From the NCBI GenBank assembly GCA_036268055.1, contig DATAUW010000017.1:186001-250000 (forward strand): DNA of 64,000 bases. The letters are read 5' to 3'. The position numbers and the translations under genes are program-made. This DNA comes from Verrucomicrobiia bacterium. Its GTDB lineage: Bacteria > Verrucomicrobiota > Verrucomicrobiia > Limisphaerales > Pedosphaeraceae. Below are positions 37,724 through 47,057 of the stretch, piece by piece (positions within the stretch are counted from its first letter, which is position 1; the number at the start of each line of letters is the position of its first letter). The notes beneath the pieces are model-generated. The model ran no database searches, had not been told where the DNA came from, and worked only from the letters and a program-made list of their open reading frames with translations.

Positions 37724-40705
37724 TTACTCCGCACGCGCGCGGAAAAACAAAAGGCCATCATCGGTATTCACGGGCTGCGAAACATCAATAAAACCCCCGG
37801 CAAGCATGTTGGTGTTTATTGGTTGCCACGTCGAGGCGTTCAAATTCGACGAACTTTCAACAATGACGGAAAGATTCGTTGCCCATGAAATGCGAAAACC
37901 TATTGTTTTATTTTGGCTATTCCAAGACACACTTTTGCTCAATATTATTGGGTATGGGAGCGTCCACAAAGATGTTGATAAACCGGCAAATGAGGGCGCC
38001 CATCCAGCGGTGCCGGGCAAATAATAAATGGTGGCTGAATCACGTGAAAAACCTGAACCAAATATCAAAGTGCCAATACTTGGGGCATTCCCGCCAAAAT
38101 ATACGGATTGTAAAGCAGGGCAGTCTGCAAATGCAGAACTATTTATAAAATTCAAGCTGTTTGGAAGTGTGATACTTGTAATTTTCGTACAGTCCTGAAA
38201 TGCACTTATACCAATAGATCTGACTGTATTCGGTAAATTGACGGTGGTGATATTGGTGCAGCCCTCGAACGCGCCAGGCCCGATCGAAATGCAACCGTAC
38301 GGAATTGTATAGGAGTTCGCGCTGTTTCCGGGAGGATATTCGGTCAAACTGAGAGGAGCACGGGCAAAAAGCACCCCATTAATGCTTATATAAATCGGAT
38401 TGTTTACGTTGACGTTAATTGCGTCCAGATTATAGCAATATGCAAAAGCGCTCGTTCCTATATTCGTAACTGAACTTCCGATGACTACGTTGGAAAGGCT
38501 TGATCCTGAAAATGGATCATTTCCTGCAAATGCCAGAGATCCAATGCTGGTGATTCCATTTTGAAGGTTTATGGCGTTTAAGTTGCAGCCTTGGAATGCG
38601 CTTGCTCCAATGCTGCAATTTGTGGTGCCAAAAGTCACATTAGACAATCCTGAGTCCTCCCAGAAGGCAAAAGGACCTATGTTGGTCACACTTCGGGGAA
38701 TAACAACATTGGTAAGCGCTGGGCAACTTTCGAATGCATTGCTATTAATATCAAGCAGTTCTTGTCCCAAATGTATGTATGACAAGCTCGAGCAACCCAA
38801 AAAAGCTTCAGAACCAATAGAGGTGACCGAATCGGCGATGGTTAGTTGTCGTAAATTGCTACAAGCATAAAAGGCGCTTTCGCCAATTTGTAATACGGAA
38901 TTAACTATATTTATATTTGTCAAGCCAGAGCAGCCATCAAATGCCTGATCTCCGATATTTGTCACGCCGTACGGAAGCGATACATCTGTCAGATTCTTAC
39001 AGTATAAAAAAGCTGCCGGACCTATTATTACCACCGTCGGCGGGATAGTATAACTTCCCGATAGACCAGCAGGATATTGCAATAGAGTGGACTGGCTCCT
39101 GTCGAGCAGCACTCCATTTAGGCTGCTATAAGAGAGGTTGGCGGCATCTACAGTTATATTAAGCAGCGTTGGACACGAGAGCGCATATTGCCCAATAGAC
39201 ATCACACTCTTAGAAATAAAAATATTCGTAAGGAAATAACAATTATAGAAAGCTTCAATTCCTATGCTCGTCACATTTGTGCCGAATTGTATGCTGCTCA
39301 AGTCGGTTTGAAAGAATGCGTACATTCCTATGTTGGTTATGCTGTCTGGCAATATTATACTCGCAAGTCCAGTCTCTGAAAACGCGCTGTCCGCGATAGT
39401 TTGCAGCCCGTTTGGCAACACAACATTTGTTAACATATAGCACGATTGGAATGTGCCAGATCCCAGGTTGGTAAGATCATGTGGAAGAATAATTGATGTC
39501 AAATAAGAGCAGTTCTGAAACGCATGTTCACCGATACTGACAATACTAGTTGGCAAAAGCATCTGGGAAAATTGCCCTCCAACAAATGCATTTGACTCAA
39601 TGCTGGATACAGGTAAACCATTAATAGTTGAAGGAATGGTTGCCAATGTGTTTGTCCCCGTGTACCCAGTTATAACAATTCCCCCATTGTTTGTTGTGAA
39701 CGCAAATGGGATAACATTAACAGTGAGTGTGGCTGCCGAGCTTAACACGGCACCAACCGCATTACTTACAACCACTGAGTATGCGCCATTATTGGAGACG
39801 GAGGCGCTAGGAATAGTGTAACTTGATGAGGTCGCTCCTTGTATCGCTAAAGAACCATAATACCACTGGTAGTTAAGCGTGCCTGCACCCGAAGCGGCGA
39901 CAGTAAAATTGGCCGAACTGCCGCCCATTATTGACACACTTTGTGGAGGGGTAGTGATCGAGGGCGGCGCTATCGTGGAAGCATAGACGTGTGCATTTGG
40001 GTTGGCGGTACTCGTAGTGCCAGTGTCGGAAAAGACCACCACAACATTTGCGTTGTTATCACTCAATCTGTAGGAAACTCCGGAAATGGCGCCGCCATCA
40101 GCCGCTTGTGGTTCTGCGTAAAATCCACCCAAATCTACCTGCCCTTGAGATGCATTGACGGTTGCTGGTTGATTATCGCTGGCTGTTCGAACAGCCGTAT
40201 TCACAACCGACACTAATGCTGGATACGACGCGGTGGCGGAGGCGGCGCTGACCTGCAGGTAATATGTCTGGGCAGCAGTCACTCCAAATGTAAAACTCCC
40301 GCTTTGATTAAACGGACCATTTACGTTGTAGGTGGCTTCTTTTATTATTGACTTAGAAGAGTCCAGAATTTCAGCCCGCCCATAAACAGTCGAAATTGTT
40401 CCGTCGGTCGTGTACGTACCAACGGATAGCGTATAGCTTACAGTTGCTGTTCCACTTTCTGGTGCACCAAAGCTGACTTCATCAGGTACCGATTGACTAA
40501 TTGGGGAAAACGCGCTGATTTGCTCCGACCCCTGCGTTTGGCTTGTCCAAGTTTCGGTTCCCGTACCAACAGCGAGCCAAGAAAATGCCTGGTTCGGGTA
40601 CAGTGGGTATCCCGTTGGTTGTGCGCGAAGTGATTGAAAGGCCGCTAATGCTAACGCCAATACAATCGAGGCTGTAAATGTAAATCGGAGGGGTCTAATC
40701 TTCAT
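37724..40705 (-). CDS. Secreted leucine-rich-repeat (BspA type) surface protein
   Basis: A 993-residue exported protein with signal peptide at residues about 1-29 (FTASIVLALALAAFQSLRA). The N-terminal ~190 residues look like a beta-sandwich. An Ig-like domain follows (PPQSVSIMGGSSANFTVAA ... YQWYYGSLAIQG). Then come many 22-24-residue LRR_5 repeats of the form SIG-AF--C--L--I-LP--VT-I, roughly residues 340-900. A short C-terminal module completes it. BspA-type repeats occur in adhesins and cell-contact proteins. Base composition is clearly A+T-richer than its neighbours, and tRNA-Gly 3' sequences flank it, which suggests acquisition. ATG at 40705 gives the signal peptide. Confidence 0.85.
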   Translation of the reverse strand: MKIRPLRFTFTASIVLALALAAFQSLRAQPTGYPLYPNQAFSWLAVGTGTETWTSQTQGSEQISAFSPISQSVPDEVSFGAPESGTATVSYTLSVGTYTTDGTISTVYGRAEILDSSKSIIKEATYNVNGPFNQSGSFTFGVTAAQTYYLQVSAASATASYPALVSVVNTAVRTASDNQPATVNASQGQVDLGGFYAEPQAADGGAISGVSYRLSDNNANVVVVFSDTGTTSTANPNAHVYASTIAPPSITTPPQSVSIMGGSSANFTVAASGAGTLNYQWYYGSLAIQGATSSSYTIPSASVSNNGAYSVVVSNAVGAVLSSAATLTVNVIPFAFTTNNGGIVITGYTGTNTLATIPSTINGLPVSSIESNAFVGGQFSQMLLPTSIVSIGEHAFQNCSYLTSIILPHDLTNLGSGTFQSCYMLTNVVLPNGLQTIADSAFSETGLASIILPDSITNIGMYAFFQTDLSSIQFGTNVTSIGIEAFYNCYFLTNIFISKSVMSIGQYALSCPTLLNITVDAANLSYSSLNGVLLDRSQSTLLQYPAGLSGSYTIPPTVVIIGPAAFLYCKNLTDVSLPYGVTNIGDQAFDGCSGLTNINIVNSVLQIGESAFYACSNLRQLTIADSVTSIGSEAFLGCSSLSYIHLGQELLDINSNAFESCPALTNVVIPRSVTNIGPFAFWEDSGLSNVTFGTTNCSIGASAFQGCNLNAINLQNGITSIGSLAFAGNDPFSGSSLSNVVIGSSVTNIGTSAFAYCYNLDAINVNVNNPIYISINGVLFARAPLSLTEYPPGNSANSYTIPYGCISIGPGAFEGCTNITTVNLPNTVRSIGISAFQDCTKITSITLPNSLNFINSSAFADCPALQSVYFGGNAPSIGTLIFGSGFSRDSATIYYLPGTAGWAPSFAGLSTSLWTLPYPIILSKSVSWNSQNKTIGFRISWATNLSVIVESSSNLNASTWQPINTNMLAGGFIDVSQPVNTDDGLLFFRARAE

Positions 40706-40753
40706 TATTTGCCGTTCCAATTATTGCACTTTTCTCAAGTCATTGACTATCAA

Positions 40754-40827
40754 TGGAGCGGGTGAAGGGAATCGAACCCTCGTCTCAGCCTTGGGAAGGC
40801 CACATTCTACCATTGAACCACACCCGC
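40754..40827 (-). tRNA. tRNA-Gly (anticodon CCC)
   Basis: The minus strand folds as a complete cloverleaf. The acceptor stem GCGGGTG/CACCCGC is followed by discriminator U and an encoded CCA (40754-40756). The D-arm is of the type GGTTCAATGGTAGAA. The anticodon loop TTCCCAA gives CCC, reading GGG. The T-arm is CGAGGGTTCGATTCCCTTC. Its 3' end is copied imperfectly at 37604-37631. Confidence 0.93.
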
Positions 40828-40930
40828 ATTTGGCGCAGACAATGATTAACCGAGGCGGTCATCGCTGGCAATTCAAAAGTCGGCGGTCTTGTCGCTTGGG
40901 GATTATTGATGTGGGGGGACACAAAGATGT

Positions 40931-40976
40931 GGTTGGCGGGACGCCAGCCACTGCACGCGAGACGCGCGCGCTCCCG
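40931..40976. repeat. Partial copy of the GGCG-gga-CGCC repeat
   Basis: GTGGTTGGCG-GGA-CGCCAGCCAC forms a 10-bp stem with one G-U pair. It is followed by CACGCGAGACGCGCGCGCTC, which parallels the tail of the repeats at 8374-8410 and 11668-11712. The stem bases outside GGCG/CGCC differ from those copies but still pair. The 280-base gap holds no gene. Confidence 0.65.
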
Positions 40977-41107
40977 GGGAAAAGGAATGACTGTCGTCCG
41001 CAATTTTAAGAGCGCGTTTCTGGGTTCTTGACGCCGCCGCGCGCTGGTCTTATGACTTGTCGCAGGTGGATGTTGTGGACCAACTCAATTACTGACTTAC
41101 TCATATC

Positions 41108-42415
41108 ATGACTAACTCGGATTCTCGGCTTAACGTGGCGTCGCGGCGTGAATTTTTAAAATCTTCGGCGGTCATCGGCGGCGCTTTGATGGCGCCCGCG
41201 ATTTTGCCGCGAAGTGTTTTTGGCGCGACGGATAATGTGTTGAAAATTGGCCTCATCGGTTGCGGCGGACGCGGCACGGGCGCGGCCGGCCAGGCGTTGA
41301 AGGCGGACAAGCAGGTGGTGTTGACGGCGATGGGAGACGTGTTCGAGGACAAAATCACGGAGCATCTCGCGGCGTTGAAGCACGCGGAGCCGGACCGGGT
41401 GCAGGTGGATGAAGCGCATCGGTTCGTGGGTTTGGATGCGTATCAAAAGGTGATTGATAGCGGCGTGGACGTGGTGATTCTCGCGACGCCGCCGGGCTTT
41501 CGTCCGCTGCATTTGAAATATGCCATTGCCGCGGGCAAGCATGTCTTTTGCGAAAAACCGGTGGCGACGGATGCGCCGGGGGTGCGTTCGGTTTTGGAAA
41601 CGGTGGAGGAAGCGAAGCGCAAGAACCTCGCGCTGGTCGCGGGTTTTTGCTGGCGTTATAATCTGGCGGAGCGCGGATTGTTTGAGCGGATTCACGTGGG
41701 AGATATTGGCGACGTGCGGGTCGTCTATGGCACTTACTACGGCGGTCCGGTCAAGCCGATGCCGCCGGCGAGCGAGCGCAAGGCAGGCATGACGGATGTC
41801 GAATGGCAGTTGCGCAACTGGATGAATTTTTATTGGCTCTCGGGAGATAGCCTGGTCGAACAAGCCGTGCATGCGGTGGATTGGATGTGCTGGGCGATGA
41901 AAGATGTGCCGCCCCTCAAGGCCATCGGCGTCGGTGGCCGGCAGATTCCGGCGGAAGGCGGAAATATTTACGATCATTTCGAAATCAATTACGAATATGC
42001 CGAGGGCGCGCGGGGATTTATCGGTTCGCGCCAGCAAGCCGGTTGCGCGAATGACAACAGCGCCACGATTTTCGGCACGCAAGGCACGGGCCGCGAATTG
42101 GGTTTTCGCGCGGTGCCATTCATCAAGGGTAAAAACGATTGGAAATATCAGGGGCCGCGGCCAGATATGTATCAGATCGAGCACAACGAAATGTTTGCCT
42201 CCATTCGCGCGGGCAAACCGATCAACGACGGCGTGCGTCTCGCGCACAGCACGCTCACGGCCATCATGGGCCGCATGGCAGCTTACACGGGGCAGGAGAT
42301 CACATGGGACATGGCGCTGAATTCCACGGAATCGTTCATGCCCGTAAATCTCGCGTGGGACATGCCGCTGACGGCCGTGCCGATGTCGCTGCCCGGGCAA
42401 ACAAAATTCGTCTAA
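41108..42415 (+). CDS. Tat-exported Gfo/Idh/MocA-family oxidoreductase
   Basis: A 435-residue NAD(P)-dependent sugar oxidoreductase-like protein. The N-terminus SRREFLKSSAVIGGALMAPA is a twin-arginine signal. The Rossmann motif IGLIGCGGRGTGAAGQ follows, then VDVVILATPPGFRPLH and the AGKHVFCEKPVATD lysine motif typical of the family. The C-terminal half holds the alpha/beta substrate domain (DWQLRNW-like EWQLRNWMNFYWLSGD). Such exported forms are abundant in Verrucomicrobiota and Planctomycetes that process unusual sugars. The isomerase-like gene follows 8 bases later in what looks like one operon. Confidence 0.92.
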   Translation: MTNSDSRLNVASRREFLKSSAVIGGALMAPAILPRSVFGATDNVLKIGLIGCGGRGTGAAGQALKADKQVVLTAMGDVFEDKITEHLAALKHAEPDRVQVDEAHRFVGLDAYQKVIDSGVDVVILATPPGFRPLHLKYAIAAGKHVFCEKPVATDAPGVRSVLETVEEAKRKNLALVAGFCWRYNLAERGLFERIHVGDIGDVRVVYGTYYGGPVKPMPPASERKAGMTDVEWQLRNWMNFYWLSGDSLVEQAVHAVDWMCWAMKDVPPLKAIGVGGRQIPAEGGNIYDHFEINYEYAEGARGFIGSRQQAGCANDNSATIFGTQGTGRELGFRAVPFIKGKNDWKYQGPRPDMYQIEHNEMFASIRAGKPINDGVRLAHSTLTAIMGRMAAYTGQEITWDMALNSTESFMPVNLAWDMPLTAVPMSLPGQTKFV

Positions 42416-42423
42416 CTCATTTC

Positions 42424-43362
42424 ATGACACGCGCGCTTAATCGCCGAAATTTTTTGAAGCTCGGCGCAGGAATTTCCGCGGCTGCCGCACTAGGGCAAGC
42501 GACGTTGCTCGGCGAAGAGACAAATACTGCGCTCACATTCGCGGCAAAAAAGCCTCGGCTCAAGCGCGCGATTATGTTTGCGACGGTTCCCGGGAAAATG
42601 TCCGTCGCGGACAAATTCAAGATGATTCGCGATGCCGGGTTTGACGGCGTGGAGGCGATGAGCGGCATGGATCGTGACGAAGTTCTGCACGCACGCGATG
42701 CCGCCGGGCTTGAGATTCCCAGCGTGTGCGACTCCGTGCATTGGATGAAGACCTTGTCCGACCCGAACCCCACCGCGCGTGCAACCGGGCTTGAAGGGCT
42801 GGAGACCGCCTTGCAGGACAGCAAAACTTATGGCGGCAGTTCGGTGCTTTTGGTTCCAGCCGTCGTGAACAAACAAGTCAGTTACGCCGATGCCTATACG
42901 CGTTCGCAAGCCGAGATTCGCAAGGCCATTCCGCTGGCCGAAAAATTGGGCGTGAAGATCGCCATCGAAAATGTCTGGAACCAATTTTTACTGAGTCCAC
43001 TTGAAGCTGCCCGTTACGTGGATGAATTGGGGGCCAGCGCGGTTGGCTGGCATTTCGACATCGGCAACGTCATTAACACCGGCTGGCCCGAGCAGTGGAT
43101 TCGCATCCTCGGTTCGCGCATCCAAAAATTACACTTCAAGGAATTCAGCCGCAAGAAACGCGATGAGGAAGGCTTGTGGAAAGGTTTTCAAGTGGATTAT
43201 CTCGAAGGCGACAACGATTGGCCCGCCATCATGCGCGCGCTGGATGAAATCAATTATCGCGGCTGGGCCATCGCCGAGCCCGCGTTCCATCCGCCGGGCC
43301 TGGATGACGCGGCATTCGTCCGACATGTCCGCGAAAAAATGGATCAAATTCTCGCGCTTTGA
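42424..43362 (+). CDS. Tat-exported sugar phosphate isomerase/epimerase-like TIM barrel
   Basis: A 312-residue AP-endonuclease-2-type TIM barrel. A twin-arginine-like leader NRRNFLKLGAGISAAAALG opens it. Barrel features follow: FKMIRDAGFDGVEAMS, SVLLVPAVVNKQ, KIAIENVWNQFLLSP with a likely metal-binding Glu, GWHFDIGNVINTG, LHFKEFS and AIAEPAF. These fit xylose-isomerase-like or hydroxypyruvate-isomerase-like proteins. It begins 8 bases after the Gfo/Idh/MocA gene. The two probably work on the same exported sugar pathway, whose substrate is unknown. Confidence 0.9.
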   Translation: MTRALNRRNFLKLGAGISAAAALGQATLLGEETNTALTFAAKKPRLKRAIMFATVPGKMSVADKFKMIRDAGFDGVEAMSGMDRDEVLHARDAAGLEIPSVCDSVHWMKTLSDPNPTARATGLEGLETALQDSKTYGGSSVLLVPAVVNKQVSYADAYTRSQAEIRKAIPLAEKLGVKIAIENVWNQFLLSPLEAARYVDELGASAVGWHFDIGNVINTGWPEQWIRILGSRIQKLHFKEFSRKKRDEEGLWKGFQVDYLEGDNDWPAIMRALDEINYRGWAIAEPAFHPPGLDDAAFVRHVREKMDQILAL

Positions 43363-43448
43363 TTTTTTTCGCGCGGATGTCAAAGGATAAACGGTGTTCG
43401 TCTTAATCTTCCATTAAGGTTGGCCCGCGTAACTTCGACGGATGACGA

Positions 43449-43880
43449 ATGCTGTATCGCCCAGTGACGACCGGCAAACGCGCGCGCTGGATGATCGTGG
43501 ATGACGATTGGGGCGTGCTGACACTTCTGCAAAAACTCGCCACCCGCGTGACCGATGCCGAGATTGAATGTTTCCGCGCCGCGCAGGACGCGCTTGCGGC
43601 GTTCGAGGCGCAGCCCAATGCGTTTTCGCTCGTGCTCACCGACCTCGACATGCCGGAGATGACGGGGTTGCAATTGTGCGCGCTGCTGCGGGCGATGTCG
43701 CCCAAATTGAAAGTATTGTTCGTGACCGCGAATGAATCGTTGAGCGGCGAAGCGGCTTTGCACAAAGGTTTCTGTGGAGTCATTAGAAAACCATTTTCCA
43801 TTACCGAACTGGAAAGCGCGCTTGTGGCGGCGATGGAAAAGAAAAATTGCGGTTTGTCACCGGCGTTGGCGCCCGCGTGA
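43449..43880 (+). CDS. Stand-alone response-regulator receiver protein
   Basis: A 143-residue CheY-like domain. The acidic pair is in WMIVDDDWG (Asp18-Asp19 region), the phospho-acceptor in LVLTDLDMPEMTG at Asp65, Thr93 in FVTAN and Lys114 in IRKPF. There is no DNA-binding output domain and no histidine kinase beside it. It could be a phosphorelay intermediate or act by protein contact. It starts 86 bases after the isomerase gene with its own spacing. Confidence 0.9.
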   Translation: MLYRPVTTGKRARWMIVDDDWGVLTLLQKLATRVTDAEIECFRAAQDALAAFEAQPNAFSLVLTDLDMPEMTGLQLCALLRAMSPKLKVLFVTANESLSGEAALHKGFCGVIRKPFSITELESALVAAMEKKNCGLSPALAPA

Positions 43881-43969
43881 TAAAGATCACGAGCGCAATC
43901 ACCAAGTCTTGTACGTGAGACGGGTATTCGATGGCGGTTGCTATCGGAATATTTCTTTTCGTTGCTTAC

Positions 43970-44040
43970 GGGACTTCGGACGGCGGAGCAGCAGCTCCGC
44001 TCTACCAGCACTTAGATTGTCAGCCGTCCGAGCGGCTGAC
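43970..44040. repeat. Hairpin repeat unit, second copy of the 11393-11430 type
   Basis: GGGACTTCGGAC is followed by the hairpin GCGGAGC-agca-GCTCCGC and then TCTACCA. The copy at 11393-11430 has the same flanks but a different, fully paired stem (GGCTGCGC/GCGCAGCC). A second hairpin, GTCAGCCG/CGGCTGAC, is at 44019-44040. The region 43881-44427 has no gene. It also contains the sigma-54 promoter. Confidence 0.8.
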
Positions 44041-44288
44041 ATTGAGGTTTTGGCGCTTTTCCGTCCTCTTTTCTTCTATTTTCCCATCATCCGCCTCGCA
44101 TTAAAGCGGCATAAAAAATTACTCAATAAATATAAAATAGGAGTCATTTTTAGCTGATTAAAAAACAACAGCTTGTTCAAATTAACACAAGCTTGCCAGA
44201 AATCCCGAGGAGGCAATTTTCACCGAAGCCCCGCTAAATCCATTGGAAAATAAAGTGTTATAGCGGTGCGGGATATTTTTAATCCGGG

Positions 44289-44304
44289 TGGCACTGGTCG
44301 TGCT
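44289..44304 (+). promoter_or_regulatory. Sigma-54 (RpoN) promoter of glnB-amt
   Basis: TGGCAC-TGGTC-GTGCT matches the -24/-12 consensus TGGCAC-N5-TTGCW at every fixed position but one, with exact GG-to-GC spacing. It lies 124 bases before the glnB start. Sigma-54 control of PII and ammonium-transport genes through NtrC is well known in other bacteria. The role here is inferred from site and context. Confidence 0.75.
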
Positions 44305-44334
44305 CAGACCGCTGCATGCGTTCAAAAGTTTTGA

Positions 44335-44766
<432 letters not shown>

Positions 44767-44830
44767 CCAAGCCCACCACCTGAGCACGAATACGAACCCA
44801 TACAAAAATAACAGTTAAGGAAAAAAACGA

Positions 44831-46453
44831 ATGAAAAAATATTCCCTGCAAAACTTTTTTAGGAAGATGCAAGACCCTGATCAGCGAAAGTATTTCTTCG
44901 CGATCTTCGGCGGCAAGCTGCTCGGCCTCGTCGCCCTCTTCATCACGATCGGCCTCATCACCATGTATCTCGGCGCTTCGGCCACCAAGGTCCATGCGCA
45001 GGATACCAACACGGCGACGAATGTCGTGGCGGCTGCGACGAATGCGGTGACTGATACGAACGCGGTGGCTGCCGCGGGAACGAATGCTCCGGCCGGCGCG
45101 CCCGCCACACCGCCGCCCGCGCCACCCGACCCGCCCTATTGCAGCCCCATCAATACGATGTGGGTACTGGTGACGGCGTTCCTCGTGTTCTTCATGCAAG
45201 CTGGCTTCATGTTTCTGGAAGCGGGCTTTGCGCGTGAACGCGAAACGGTGAATGTGCTGCTCGAAGGTATCGTGGATACGTGCCTTTGCGGTATTCTGTT
45301 CTACGCTTTCGGTTTCGCGTGGATGTTCGGTCATGGCAACGGTTACATCGGTCACGGCGATGCCGCCGGTCATGGCTGGTACTTCCTGCAAAATCTGCCG
45401 GACACTTATGAATCCACTGGTGTGGCCACGCTGGCTTATTTCCTGTTCCAATTCGCGTTCGCGGATACGTGCTCGACGATCACTTCCGGCGCCATGCTGG
45501 GCCGCACGGGTTTCTGGGGCGATCTTTGGTACAGCATCGGGGTCAGCGGTTTTTGCTATCCGATCTTCGGTCATTGGGCCTGGGGCCCGGACGGTTGGTT
45601 GAACACGATTCCTTTCTGGAAGACACCGTTCCATGATTTCGCCGGTTCCACGGTGGTGCATACCATCGGCGGCCAGATCGCACTCGTGGGCGCCATTGTT
45701 CTCGGACCTCGTATTGGTCGCAGATTCAAGCGCGACGGCGGCGGGCCCATGCCTTATCACAACATGACCATTGCGTCGGTCGGCGCGGTGATCCTGTGGT
45801 TCGGCTGGTACGGCTTCAATCCGGGCAGCACGCTCTCCGCGATGGACATCGTGGGCATCGGCCGCGTGGCGGTCAACACGACGCTTGCCGCGTGCTCCGG
45901 TGGTTTGGCGGCGTTGTTCTTCGTATATCCGCGCTCCAAGAAATGGGATTGCGGCGCGACGCTGAACGGTTTGCTCGCGGGTCTGGTGGCGATTACCTGT
46001 CCGTGTTATTGGGTTTCACCCACGGGCGCAATCATCCTGGGCGCGATCGCGGGCGTGATCGTGATTCTCGCGACGGACTTGCTCGAGTATCTGCGCATTG
46101 ATGATCCCTGCGGCGCTTGGCCGGTGCATGGCGCTTGCGGCATCTGGGGAACTTTGAGCCTTGGGTTGTTTGCGACTGGCCAATTCGGCGCACCCACCAC
46201 GACTGGCGCGGATAACTCCGCCGGAGCAGTGGTCAAAGGCTTGTTCTACGGCGGCGGCCCGGATCAGTTGGTCGCGCAGATCATCGGCAACTTCTCGATC
46301 GGCATCGGCGTAACGATTGCCGCGGTCATACTGATGTATGCGGTGAAAGCGACTGGCACACTGCGCGTGACCAAGGAAGGCGAAATCGAAGGCCTGGACT
46401 TGCACGAACATGGCGGCCCGGCTTATCCCGATACGCGTTCGACCTCGCACTAA
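44831..46453 (+). CDS. amt: Ammonium transporter with long N-terminal extension
   Basis: A 540-residue Amt channel. The Amt domain (about residues 105-515) has FFMQAGFMFLEAGFARE, GHWAWG-D, and the pore histidines in GSTVVHTIGG (His277) and WPVHGACGIWG (His433). Before it is an unusual ~100-residue extension. This is a hydrophobic helix (LLGLVALFITIGLITMYLG) followed by an Ala/Thr/Asn-rich linker with TNAV-like repeats and a Pro-rich end, which may be a signal peptide and spacer. The extension is not needed for transport in known homologues. It is cotranscribed with glnB and ends before a strong terminator. Confidence 0.95.
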   Translation: MKKYSLQNFFRKMQDPDQRKYFFAIFGGKLLGLVALFITIGLITMYLGASATKVHAQDTNTATNVVAAATNAVTDTNAVAAAGTNAPAGAPATPPPAPPDPPYCSPINTMWVLVTAFLVFFMQAGFMFLEAGFARERETVNVLLEGIVDTCLCGILFYAFGFAWMFGHGNGYIGHGDAAGHGWYFLQNLPDTYESTGVATLAYFLFQFAFADTCSTITSGAMLGRTGFWGDLWYSIGVSGFCYPIFGHWAWGPDGWLNTIPFWKTPFHDFAGSTVVHTIGGQIALVGAIVLGPRIGRRFKRDGGGPMPYHNMTIASVGAVILWFGWYGFNPGSTLSAMDIVGIGRVAVNTTLAACSGGLAALFFVYPRSKKWDCGATLNGLLAGLVAITCPCYWVSPTGAIILGAIAGVIVILATDLLEYLRIDDPCGAWPVHGACGIWGTLSLGLFATGQFGAPTTTGADNSAGAVVKGLFYGGGPDQLVAQIIGNFSIGIGVTIAAVILMYAVKATGTLRVTKEGEIEGLDLHEHGGPAYPDTRSTSH

Positions 46454-46473
46454 GATAAGGTAATTAAAAGCAG

Positions 46474-46515
46474 ATGCTGTGTGAGGGGCATCCTTCACAC
46501 AGCATTTTGTTTTTA
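46474..46515 (+). terminator. Rho-independent terminator after glnB-amt
   Basis: An 11-bp perfect stem ATGCTGTGTGA/TCACACAGCAT with a 10-base loop (46474-46505) is followed by TTTGTTTTT. It starts 20 bases after the amt stop and closes the operon. It could also serve the converging thioesterase gene. Confidence 0.85.
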
Positions 46516-46527
46516 AATGAGAGTGCG

Positions 46528-46956
46528 CTAGGTTTTTGTTTTCTCCGAATGCACATATGGTTCGAGCAGCCCGGCCAATTCATCGGGAATGCGCCGGGGT
46601 TTTTCATTGGTTCCAGTGCAGGCGTGAATGGTTTCGGCTGTGATAATTTTTACGCCCGCCGCGTTGTGAATGACGGCGTTAAATTTCATGCACACGGGGC
46701 GGAGTTCGCCGAGCCAAAGTTCGACCGTGAGCAGGTCGTCGTAACGCGCGGGGGCGTGGTAGCGAAGGTGGCATTCGATCACTGGGAAAATAATTTCCTG
46801 CTCCTGCCATTGCAGCATTGGTGTGCCGAGATGCCGGAAAAATTCTCCGCGCGCCAATTCCAAAATATCCAGGTAACGCGAGTAATAGATGTGATTGCCG
46901 GCGGTGCATTCCGAGTAACTCACGCGATGGCGATATTTAAAAGTGGCCGTGACCAT
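46528..46956 (-). CDS. Hotdog-fold acyl-CoA thioesterase (YbgC-like)
   Basis: A 142-residue 4-hydroxybenzoyl-CoA thioesterase-family protein. HRVSYSECTAGNHIYYSRYLDILELARGEF corresponds to the active-site region 'D-D--G-V-Y--Y----E' (motif at about 11-37). Here the usual catalytic Asp position reads Thr or Cys in SECTAGN, so chemistry may differ or rely on the downstream Glu. The middle strand PVIECHLRYHAPARYDDLL is typical. The substrate is unknown. It converges with amt. Confidence 0.85.
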   Translation of the reverse strand: MVTATFKYRHRVSYSECTAGNHIYYSRYLDILELARGEFFRHLGTPMLQWQEQEIIFPVIECHLRYHAPARYDDLLTVELWLGELRPVCMKFNAVIHNAAGVKIITAETIHACTGTNEKPRRIPDELAGLLEPYVHSEKTKT

Positions 46957-47057
46957 GCGGTGATTAATAAGGAGGATGGAAATTTTGTCGAGGCTCGTCC
47001 GTTGTAACCAGGCAAATCAGAAGTTGCGCCGGGATTGAAAGGTAGTATGTTGTTTTT

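Noticed and set aside
41156-42400. 414-codon open frame antisense to the Gfo/Idh/MocA gene
   Set aside because: No motifs, His/Arg-rich, and the plus-strand protein is clearly real.
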